Assembly (NCBI GenBank): GCA_018296165.2
Contig: JACKQL020000003.1
Coordinates: 1,364,001-1,428,000 of the forward strand
Reading direction: 5' to 3'
DNA from: Termitomyces sp. T153
Taxonomy: Eukaryota > Basidiomycota > Agaricomycetes > Agaricales > Lyophyllaceae
Length of the DNA: 64,000 nucleotides
Below, piece after piece: positions 35,771 to 45,934 of this stretch. The notes below the pieces were generated by a model that was not told the origin of the DNA, did not search any database, and was given only the letters and a program-made list of their open reading frames with translations. The first letter of the stretch is position 1. Each line of letters starts with the position of its first letter. Position numbers and translations under genes: made by a program.

Positions 35771-36705
35771 TGATATGATGTTGTCACACCATTGGGAACA
35801 TAATAAAACACCAGAAGTCAAAACAAACAATTATTAAGGCTGAAAACTGTAAGCCTCCTAGTAAAACAAGTTCCAGCAACATTATTCCTTTATAATACAC
35901 CAGAAGAAATACAGAACAGGATAGGACAAGGACTATACTAGACTATACACTCAATAATAGTCCAATCACTGTAATGGGAGGGGAAGCATGGGACTGGCAA
36001 AAGCACCTGAGTGGCATCAATTTTGGCAAGATCTAGATCTGATCTAAGAATGACCAGAATGGAATGAAGGGAAAGAAAAGGAAGATGAATTGAAGAATAT
36101 GAAATGAATGGAATGAAGGAAAGGGAAAAGAAGATGAATGGAAGAACCTGAATGGGAAAGAACCTGAATGGGGAAGAATATGAAATGAATAAAGGAAGAT
36201 GAAATAAATAAAGGAAGAAGAAGGGAAGAAAATGAATGAGGAAAAATATGAATGGAAGAAATACAAAGGAGGGAGAGATAAATGGGGCAAATGGAAGCTA
36301 AGAATGCAAAGGAGGAATGATGGAACCAGGAACTGGCCTGTGGCACTGAAACAGGCATGCCAAAAGGGGGAATTAGAATAACAGTTATAAATAAGGGGCT
36401 GGAAAGTATGGAACCAAAAGTCACATGTAGGGGGTGGTCTGTGCACTGTAGAAAGAGGTATAAATAGCCCAAGTAGAGTAGCAAATAGACAGGCAATTAA
36501 TAGGCAAAGGCTTGGTGGTTCCCAGGGAGTGAATCACTTAGGCTGGAGTTTGTTGAATCCCTCTGCATTCAGAATAGAAATATTTTGGAAGTAAACCACT
36601 TCAACTTCAAGCATTTATCAAGACATCAGTGTGGAATTGGAGTAGACTTCCTAAGTCTTCAAGAAAGCCCCAGAACTATCAGTATTACTCTAACCCAGTA
36701 CTACA
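35771..36705 (+). repeat. 0.93-kb LTR-like insertion in the gag of element D
   Basis: The gag frame stops at 35776 and its continuation (GGGAGCTCCACCACCCCC) resumes after 36710, as judged against element A. The insertion begins TGATATGATGTTGTCACACC and ends CCAGTACTACA, with GAGA repeated at both sides (a 5-bp GAGAT reading shifts the left end by one base). A TATAAATA box lies at 36459-36466. TG...CA ends, TATA box and size fit a solo LTR of a different family; no second copy is in the window. Confidence 0.62.
36055..36290 (+). repeat. Purine-rich low-complexity tract
   Basis: Within the inserted LTR, about 235 bp consist almost only of A, G and T, with repeated words GGAATGAAGG, GAAGATGAATGGAAGAA and GAATATGAAATGAAT. 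It looks like a degenerate GA-rich microsatellite. The long minus-strand ORFs here (Phe/Ser/Pro-rich) are artefacts of this composition. Confidence 0.7.
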
Positions 36706-39700
36706 GAGATCTGGAGGGAGCTCCACCACCCCCATTCTGCACTGTGCCCAGCTCCAATCAGCAATCTCTGCTACCCTGCACCTGCCTGTCCAATGCTGGC
36801 CTTTACTCCAGCTATTCCTGCAGCACACTCTCTGCTGCCAAGGATCCCCATGGATGTGGATGCCACCAGGCAGCTCCATGCTGCCCTGCTACTGTGCCGG
36901 AGATGCCAGAAGCCAGGGCACTTTGCATGGCAGTGCCCCCTGGGCCTGGAGGTACACTACCTTTCTATGGCAGAGCAGAAGGAACTCCTCCTACAGCTGC
37001 TGGCTGCAAAGGATGCTGCTGGAGCTCTGTTGCTGGATGAGCCTATACTGGAGTTGACCCTGGAGGAGATCAGTGCATGTGCCTCACCTCCTGAGCTGGA
37101 GAGGAATTTTTGATTGAGTGACAGATGAGGTGTACACCTCCATCACTGGGTGCTAACAGGCTCTCATGTCTGTCGATAGAAAATGAAACTGCTTTTTCCA
37201 ATGCCCTTCATTCTGAGACAGAAGAACCTCAATGCCCCCCTTCAAACATACAAACACTAACTCTAGAGCCCTTGCCAAGCTTTCTGACACCTCTGAAGGT
37301 CCATCAGTGTGGCCCTGCTTGGGCTCATCAAATGCTCCAACAGTATGTGATGGCCTCTGCCCCATCTGCTAACTCTCTGTGCCTTGATGTGGAGATTGAG
37401 ACAATGGACACTCAGCAAACCCATGGAGTCACAGCTCTTCTGGACAGTGGAGTGATGGGACTGTTCCTGGACTTGGAGTTTGTCAAACACCACAGCCTGA
37501 TCATGCAGCCCCTCCTCAAGCCCATTCCTATCTACAACATTGACAGAATGCCTAATGAAGCAGGCACTATCAACTCTGTGGTTAATCTGGTCCTCTGTTA
37601 TTAGAACCACATGGAGTGCACTGTATTTGCTGTCACCAGCTTGGGAAGGCAGGACATGATCCTTGGTTTCATGTGGCTCCGGGAGCATAACTCTGAGGTT
37701 GATTGGACCAAAGAGGAGGTAACCATGAGCAGGTGCTCCTGGAAGTGTTCTGCCTGTGCCACAGAGGACAGAGTGGAGTGCCAAAATTAAGTTTGGGAGC
37801 ATGCAGCCATTCATGCATGTCATGCCAGCCTTCTCCTCTTTGCAGATCTAGACCTCCTGGATCACCTGCCTTTGGTGTTCTCTTATAGAGAGGCCCTCTA
37901 TGAGGACAACCAGAGTGGCAGTAGAGCCCTGGAGGAGGAGTGCAGAAGGGAGTTTGGTGGCATATGCAAGCCAGAACTCCCAAATAAGGTGGTAGAAGTG
38001 AGGGATTGAATCTATGCTACCACCATACACCTGCTGCTCTCTGTTGTAGAGATCTGGGCTAGCCAAACCATGTCTCAACAGCTGGCCCAAGCATTTGCTG
38101 CTAATGCCATGCTTTGAGAGTTCTGGGATGTGGTACCCCCCTATCTTCATGCATTTGAGGATGTGTTCTCCAAAGCTTCATTTGACTTGCTTCTGAAGTG
38201 CAAGAGGTGGGACCATGCCATCAAACTGCTACCAGACTTTGCACTCTCCAGCTATAAGGTCTACCTGCTCATGCTCTAGGAACAGGATGAGCTTGATGCA
38301 TTCCTGCAGGAGAACCTGGACTCTGGTCATATCTGCCTGTTCAAGACTCTGATGGCTTCCCTGGTCTTCTTCATCAAAAAGAAGGATGGCTCCTTCTAAC
38401 TGGTCCAGGACTACTAGGTACTCAATGCAATGATGGTGAAGAACTGTTACTCTCTCCCCCTCATCTCTGAGCTCATCAACAATCTCTGGGGTGCACAATA
38501 TTTCACTAAGCTGAACATCTAGTGGGGTTACAACAGTGTGCACATTCAGGAGGGAGATGAGTGGAAGGCTGCCTTTTGGACCAACTGGGGATTGTTTGAG
38601 CTACTCATTATATTCTTTGGACTCACCAATAGCTCTGCCACCTTCCAGACCATAATGAATGACATCTTTCAGGACCTCATAGCAGAAGTCATAGTGTGTG
38701 TATACCTTAATGACATCCTCATCTATACCAAAATGCTGGAGGAATACCATCGGATCACTCACCTTGTCCTGGAATGCCTGCACCAGCACCAGCTCTACCT
38801 CAAGCTGGAGAAGTGTGAGTTTGAACAAACCCAAATCAAGTACCTTGGCCTGATCATATTGCACAGAATCACAGAGATGGACCCAGTGAAGGTAGCAGGT
38901 ATGACAGAGTGGCTGGAGCCCAAGAACAAGAAGGAGGTGCAAGTATTCCTTGGTTTTGCAAACTTCTACTGGAGATTCATCCAGGACTTCTCACACTATG
39001 CCTGTCCATTATTTGACCTCATAGGAAAGGATGTTCCATGGAGTTGGGGACCTCTGGAGCAGATGGCCTTTGATACTCTCAAGCACACCATGACCTCTGG
39101 ACCTGTCCTCCTCTTCCCAGATGACAATTCTCCCTTCCAGGTGGAGGCCAACAGCTTTGACTTTACCACTGGGGCCATGCTCTCATAGCAATCTCTAGAG
39201 GATGGGAAGTGGCATCTGGTGGCCTTTTACTCCAAGAGCCTGAATGTGGTGGAGCAGAACTATGAGGTCCATGACAAAGAGATGCTGGCCATCATCTGGT
39301 CATTTGAGGAGTAGTGGCACTTCCTGGAGGGTGCATGGCACAAGTTTGAAGTCTGGATGGATCATAAGAACCTCAAATACTTCTGGACAGCCAAGAAGCT
39401 CAATTGCTGACAGGCCCAGTGGTCTCTCTACCTCACCAACTTTGACTTCTCTTTGCACCACAAGCCTGGCTAGAGTATGGGGAAACCAGATGTCCTGTTC
39501 TGGAGAGCAGACTACAGCATGGGAGAAGGGGATAACAGCAACATTGTGCTTCTCCCCTCTGAATTGTTTGCAATCTGAGCCATGGAGGGCCTTGTTGTTA
39601 AGGGAGCAGAAGCAGACATTCTCCAGGACATATGGCAGGGTAATTAGAACAGTCAGCAGGAGGAGCTGGTAGCATGAACTGCTTAGACACTGAAGTTGGG

Positions 39701-41182
39701 GCATACCACTGGTGCTAAGGTGGTCCATGCTGACAAATGGGCCCTCTGAGACAGAATCCTGACCTTCTGAGACCATATCTACATCCCCAATGTTCTGGAG
39801 CTCTATCAGAGGATCATGGAGCAACACCACAACTCCTGCATTGCAGGGCACCCCAGACAGTGGAAGATACTGGAGCTAATATTGCAGAAGTACTGGTGGC
39901 TCCAGATGTCCTGGTATATTGGGTCCTACACTAGTACCTGTGATCTCTGCCTCCAGACCAAACCCCAGCACCAACTCCCCTATGGACAGTTACACCCACT
40001 ACTCATGCCCACAGAATGATGGAGTGTGGCATCTGTGGACTTTATTGTAGAGCTCCCCAATGCCCATGGTCATGATGCAATCATGGTGGTGGTAGACCTA
40101 TATAGCAAGCAAGCACACTTCATTCCAACCCACACCACCTGCTCCACCATGGGCACTGCAAACCTGTACTAGAGGAATGTCTGGAAGCTCCATGGCCTCT
40201 CCAATGCCTACATCTTAGATCAGAGACCACAATTCATGGTGGAGTTCACCTGAGAGCTCTACTGACTGCTCGGAGTGAAGCTCCACACTACTACCACCTA
40301 CTACCCACAGTCTGATAGCCAGACAGAATGTGTAAATCAGGAGTTAGAGCAGTATCTCTGCCTCTTTTGCAATGAATGCCAAGATGACTGGGACAAACTC
40401 CTCCCTGACACTAAATTCCAATACAACAACCACATTCACACATCTACTCAGTTTTCCCCATTCTTCCTTGACATGGGACAGCATCTGTGCATGGGTTTTG
40501 AACCCTGGGCCTAGCCCTTGATGAATGAGGCAGTAAATGAATTTGTGGACTGGATGAAGAAGTTGTAGGAAGAGGCCCAGGCAGCACTGGCAAAGGCAAA
40601 GGATGACATAGTGTGATACTATGACTATGGGAGGACCCCAGAGTGCAAATATCAGCTCAGAGATTGAGTCTACCTGGATGCCTTTGACATTATGACTACC
40701 TGTCCCTCAAAAAAGTTGTTGCACCTGCAGTTGGGGCCTTTTACAGTGGAACAACAGATAGGACCCTTGGCCTATTGACTCCAGCTCCCTGTGGGGATGT
40801 GCCAGCTTCATCCAGTGTTCAATGTGGTCAAACTAACTCTGGCTCCTAAGGATTCTATTCTGGGGTGTCATCTGCCACCTCCACCACCCCCTATGGTGGT
40901 CAATAAGAACAAGGAATATAAGGTGGAGGAAATCCTAGATAGCTGTTTATTCTGGAGACAACTACAATACAAGGTGAGGTGGAAAGGCTATGGGATTGAG
41001 GATATCCCCTGGAAGCCATGGGAGAACATACATGCCCCTGGACTTGTCAAGAAGTTCCACTAGAGACATCCAGAGGCCCCACATGCCATACAAGGGATCT
41101 ACCCTATCTCACCAGCAGACCAAGCAATCAGGAACTTCTTTTACTCCATGCATTGAGACGCTGCATGCTAGAAGGGGGGTGA

Positions 41183-41551
41183 TGTCAGGAGACTTCTATT
41201 TCTGACTTCTGCAACTTGTTTCAGCACCTCTACAGCTTATTTGATGTCTCCAGAGCTCTTTCTGGAACCCCAGAGATCTCTAGAGAACTGTGGAGTTCTC
41301 CGTATTACCTCAGTGATCATTGCCCTAGGGTTAGGAGTAGCTTGGGTCATCTGTACAGTAGTTCCCATGCCTCCACCACCCACTAATGTGCCGCACTGAG
41401 CAGTGGGGATCCCTAGACTTGTTCTCTTCAGATTCTCCTCTGCTAGGTGATTAGTTACTGATTGTATTGTTGTCTACTCCACTAATATACTTCAAATTCC
41501 CCTCTGCTAGCTGTGTGACTCTGATCCACCACTCCAGAGGTTGCCCTTACA
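41183..41551 (+). repeat. 3' LTR of element D
   Basis: 369 bp, TGTCAGGAGAC...GCCCTTACA, immediately after the polypurine tract and followed by the AAACC target duplication. Confidence 0.92.
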
Positions 41552-42472
41552 AAACCCCAATGTATTCTCTGCATGCCCTGTCACTTCCCCTTCTCCTCCT
41601 AAGCCCCTGGGCCCCTCCAGCATCCCTTCTGACTCCAGCATACATTGCTGGCTTGCCCCTTGACATACCTGACCACTCTGGAACTTCCCAATGACTACAG
41701 AGCAGACTATATTCCCATCAGCTCCCATCAGAATATCACTGCAGCCTGCTACCTAATCAGAACCAACATCCATCAACCCCACACAGCTCTGATGAGCTCT
41801 GCCATCACACCCTCAGTCCTTAGAGAAGGTCCAGTAGTCAGTATATTATAAGCTGTAGAGCAATATCTGTTACAGTAGTCTTAAATTGCCATTACTTGTC
41901 TGTTTACTTTCTGTGTCTGTTATGTTTTCTGGTCTTGTCTCTGTTTCTGTCTATTGTCTTGTTACCATCTTGTATTGTTGTCTCAATCTATTCATTCTTG
42001 TCTCAACTCCATCTTGTCTTGTCTGCTTCAGTTTTCTTCATTGTTGTCTAAGTTCCTTTTGACTTTAACTCTGTTACAAACTCTGATCATACATTTACAA
42101 CTCTCAAACATTCATAATTAACTCCAAACCTTGCCCTATGCTTGGCCCCAGAACCCATCAACTTCAACTGATCCCCCATCAATCTCTGGCTCTGCTCCCA
42201 TCACTTGCATGGCCTTTGCTTGCCCCACATGCTCAATACTCACCTCTGGACTTACACCTGAGTCTTCTCCAAGCCTGACCCTCCTTTGCACCTTGTCTCA
42301 GACTTCTCTAAACCACCCTGGACTTGCTCAGACCACTCTTTTTGGCTTACCCTTTCAAGTACTTGAAGTCCAGACCTCCCCAGAGTGCTAGGTTATGAGT
42401 GCAGGACATTGTGTCTGCCTAGTAAGGACTTGCCCAGTTAAGCTGAGCCCCTGTGGTTAGCAGAACCTGACA

Positions 42473-44760
42473 GTTCAAGGTTTGACATAATAGCACTTTA
42501 ATAAATAGATTAATACAGTATTTTACCTCTGCTTTTGTGGATGTCATTGAAGACAGATTTCTAAGCAAGTATAATTCTAACTCTGAATGACATTTCTGTA
42601 ACTCAGCTTACCTCTTGTGTCATTCTCGCTATCTAGATGGCCAGATTTTTTCACAGACCCTATTGGCTAAGGCTGAAAGTTAGGCATTTTCATTCAATGT
42701 GAAATTTCCAGGCTGATTCAGACTCAGCAAGTATTCCTAGTGAATGTTATGAGGTAATTCAGATTGAGCAATTGAATGTAACTTTTTGGAGACAATGAAT
42801 ATAGCACAAACATCCATTACATTGTCATCTATTTTTTTTCTGTGGTTATGCAGCAGTGCTACAACTACAAGCATAACAATGCTTGTGACTATGATTATGC
42901 CTTCTCACAGAGAATTTAAGCACTGTCAGGAGTAAGTGTGCTAGAGAAGATTCAGTGAGGCTGACTGACCTTGAGCAGTTACCATGTCCTCAAAATTTGC
43001 CACTCAATCCCTGGAGGAATGTGGTTCAACTGTGAGTTTATGGTGGGTGATAATGATACCAGAGCTTGTAGCCAGAAGCTGGCAAACAAGGCCTTGATAA
43101 GGTCAGAATGTAGTAGCAGTATTACTCACCAGAAACAGTGCAATCATCTGAAGAGTGAGCAGATTCTGCCATGTTGTGGGTATCTTTACATGTACAGAAT
43201 ATTTAAAAGCATAAGGTCACACCTGAGTTGACAATAGTTCTTTCTTTAGTGTTTGCAATGTGTTTGGTGGAAGCATAGAGTTCAACAATAAGTTTCTGTG
43301 CACTGGTACTATGATGTACTTATATAGTACAAAATGACAAAGTTTTCTTTCCTTTGCCAACATTACATAATTGTTCAAGAAGGTGCCATCTCTTTTTGTG
43401 TCAGTTGTTCTTTGTTCATCTCTTATACAGACACAAGTCAGTAACACAAATTCTCAATTGGATAGCAGTAGTGGGAGCAAGGATTAGTTATTTTGGGCAC
43501 TCTGTCACCAAGCAGTTGAGGTCTGTCATCAGTTATGGATCATTATCAAGCACTCCATATTCACTGAGTTGGAAGGACAAAGACATGACTAAACCATCCA
43601 ATCGATTTGGCACCACCCTTGTTGACATATCTGCATCTTTAATTGAGGCTGACCCTAGTGGTGCATCTATATCTACTGAGTTGGAGCACTACATTGTGAG
43701 ATTTGGCTTGATCTATGTAGATAGCAATGACAACTTTGGGCAAGGCATCAGGCTTTACTGAGGTGTTGTAAATGGCCAGATTGCACAGGAGCAGAACTTT
43801 GTTATATTTCTGAATGCTACAAATAATGGGAGAGATCTCAAACTACACAATCCCACACATGCCATCTTGATTTCTGCCAACCCTACAATTTTCACATCCA
43901 GACTCATAATTGTTGTAATGCTTGCCTGCTTGAATACCAAGATGATCCATGTGGTAAGTCTTATTAATGACATCAAATTATGCTGTGTCACTCTTTCCAA
44001 TCCTGTTTGATGGGGGCCATTGTTTGGATCTATGCCAGAGGTATCTACTGCAGCCACTGTTAGAGTTATGAAATATGCTCCTCCAAGAACTTGAGAATCA
44101 GAATCTTTCTGATGAAGAGATGTCAACGTTGTAGGTTTGTTTATACACTACCATGGAAGATTTGTACAAGCTGCAGTGGCTTGTCAGGGTCTATGATATC
44201 AGTATGTGCTCAATGTTCTTAGGACTTCCAACTGGTATGAACATTGTTTTCAGCAAATATCAATGCAAGTCCTTTTGTAGTCAGATGTTTGCCCACCTTT
44301 GTGCTAACAAACCATCACATTTGATGAAGGAGCTCATAGCAAACAAATTTCTCATCTTGACAAACATGGTCAATGCTATAAATGCTGATCATATTGCCAT
44401 TGTCACCTACATGTCTTGCCTTGACCCCACTGATAGCATGACTGGTCAAATCCAGGCTGCACTGTCAAACATTTGCTTAACATTTGCTTTGACAGACTTG
44501 TTGTGCATTGAATGGTACTGGACAGTTGGCATCCAGACATGGACAACAAATCAACTGTACACTTGGCATTGTGTTGCTCTGTTGCTCATGATGCCTCTCT
44601 TAAAGTGGAATGCACTATGTCTCCAACTGCTTATTATGTATTGGCTCAACACTTTTATTCAACATCTCCCTACAAATGTCACTTCTATGCATTGTCAGAC
44701 TATCAATACTGTTGGCTGCCTTACTTAATTATAGTACAAGTATTTGAAGGTAGTGTCATG
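42473..44760 (+). pseudogene. Unidentified degenerate ORFs of an older element
   Basis: After LTR E1 the older host element continues. Plus-strand coding-like blocks are at 42971-43200 (PGGMWFNCEFMVGDNDT), 43470-43760 (NRFGTTLVDISASLIEADPS, LEHYIVRFGLIYVDSNDNFG), a continuation after one stop (GVVNGQIAQEQNFVIFLNAT, HAILISANPTIFTS), and 44153-44760. The last block is open for ~120 codons (FAHLCANKPSHLMKELIANK, NAINADHIAIVTYMS) and then changes frame near 44510 (SPTAYYVLAQHFYSTSPYKC, ALSDYQYCWLPYL). These blocks look like real former protein. I do not recognise a family; a transposon-borne or virus-derived gene are both possible. Confidence 0.45.
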
Positions 44761-45204
44761 TGATGCTACTGAATCATAACATAAGTAAATTAATGTTAAA
44801 GAGTATTCACTACAGAGAGGTAACAGGCACTCCATTGCACTTGCCTTCTTGGAGTTGTACTTCCTCTCCTCCCTCCTGGTTGGCTCAGTGTGTTGATGTA
44901 CCCTCCCACACTGAGCCATTCCTTGGCCTCAGCTGTTGAGCTGACCTTGGATCCATGGGTTACACTCCCCATGACATGCTTTGAAAGACTCAGCAGTCCT
45001 ATTTGGCTTTTGCTGCTGCTTGCTCCTGGCATTGTCAGTGCTTGCTCATGCATTATGATGTAGGTAAGTAGTGTAGTGTGAGTACAGAGGTTTGTAATCT
45101 CTCCCTCCCTGTTTCTGTGGTCTTAATTCCTAGTAAACCCAAATTCCCATTATCAGCAGGTGGTGGTGTAAGATCAAAGTAGGTCCTTGTTGATAATAAT
45201 ATAA

Positions 45205-45310
45205 GGTCTCAACATTAAATTGTAAAATCAAAGAAGAGTTTGGGTCTCAACATTGAGTTAGAACATGAAACACCTAACTGAACAAAGTGAGGTTGTCTGG
45301 GTCTTAGCAA
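45205..45310 (-). repeat. Reverse-orientation minisatellite units at the edge of island 2
   Basis: Read on the minus strand, GCTAAGACCCAGACAACCTC, ACTTTGTTCAGTTAGGT, CTAACTCAATGTTGAGACCC and then CTTTGATTTTACAATTTAAT plus GTTGAGACC match about two units of the array at 8757-9255. Immediately beyond, host DNA with CpG resumes (~45320-45430). Confidence 0.7.
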
Positions 45311-45934
45311 CAACTACAGGCACGGACCATTGTTGGAAACATGTGGAATTGCTTTGTCAGGTCATGCAAATCACATGACCTGATTCTGAATCAACCTTTG
45401 TCAAGTTTGTTAGCCCACAACCCCATTACTACCGTAGCGGGAATTTCTCGGCCAGGTTCTTGGTTGGAGTTTTTCATAAGTGTCAAGTACTGCTTCAAGT
45501 TAGCGACCAGTTGACTCAAGACTTACGATATCTGAATTTCCAATTTCTAATTTCCAAGTCACACGCGGCCGGAATGCGTTGAAAGTTGTCAAATGTGACC
45601 GGAATCTCCTGAGAATGACAAGTTCGTATTTTACCTATACTTATATACTTCGATTGTTGCTGATTCTGAGCAATCATTGGTACGTATATGGTACTTATCC
45701 TATCACATTGGCATTACTATGTACGATTCATTATTCCAGGATACTGATTACTACTGGTCTACATCCGCATGCCAGCTTGGAAGATCCTCACTTTATCAGG
45801 ACACCTGTTTATCAAAAGAAGCTCAGCTATGTCAAAATTGTGGGACCATGAAATCTATCGATGACTTCTGTGGGACATTTTGGCAGCGTATTTAGGGCGC
45901 GAGAGCCATGAGACTTTGACGTGGTTCATCAATC

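Larger units (their letters stand above)
34536..41551 (+). mobile_element. Full-length chromodomain Ty3/gypsy retrotransposon D (plus strand)
   Basis: LTRs at both ends and a perfect 5-bp duplication AAACC (34531-34535 and 41552-41556). Coding order: gag 34941-35776, interrupted by a 0.93-kb insertion at 35771-36705; zinc knuckle near 36896 (CRRCQKPGHFAWQC, CCHC); protease 37338-37700 (ALLDSGVMGLFLD); reverse transcriptase about 38150-39000 (GLTNSSATFQTIMNDIFQD, VYLNDILIYTK); RNase H about 39000-39560; integrase about 39800-40620; chromodomain 40920-41100 (VRWKGYGIEDIPWKPWENIH). The polypurine tract is GAAGGGGGGTGA at 41171-41182. Same family as element A but in opposite orientation. Numerous TAG/TGA/TAA stops, mainly from Trp and Arg codons, make it non-functional. 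Confidence 0.92.
34367..42472 (+). repeat. Solo LTR E1, split by element D; decayed TSD GTTTA/GTTCA
   Basis: The pieces 34367-34535 and 41557-42472 together form a ~1.08-kb LTR alignable with 61453-62361. They share CTGGAGTCCC, CAACCTTTGTTCACCCA, a TATA-like box near 41841, GATCCCCCATCAA, CTCTGGCTCTGCTCCCATCA, and the end GTTAGCAGAACCTGACA. It is flanked by GTTTA (34362-34366) and GTTCA (42473-42477), a 5-bp duplication with one C/T change. The LTR start is TA instead of TG, the same kind of decay. ORFs within it (for example 42131-42391) have no coding meaning. Confidence 0.75.

Noticed and set aside
36033..36496. Phe/Ser/Pro-rich ORFs of 137 and 150 codons on the minus strand
   Set aside because: Created by the purine-rich tract inside an LTR-like insertion.
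8757..45310. A single giant cargo element from the minisatellite at 8.76 kb to that at 45.3 kb
   Set aside because: No target duplication or terminal structure beyond the shared repeat unit, and units occur in phase inside the array, so matching ends are expected by chance; kept only as a speculative remark.
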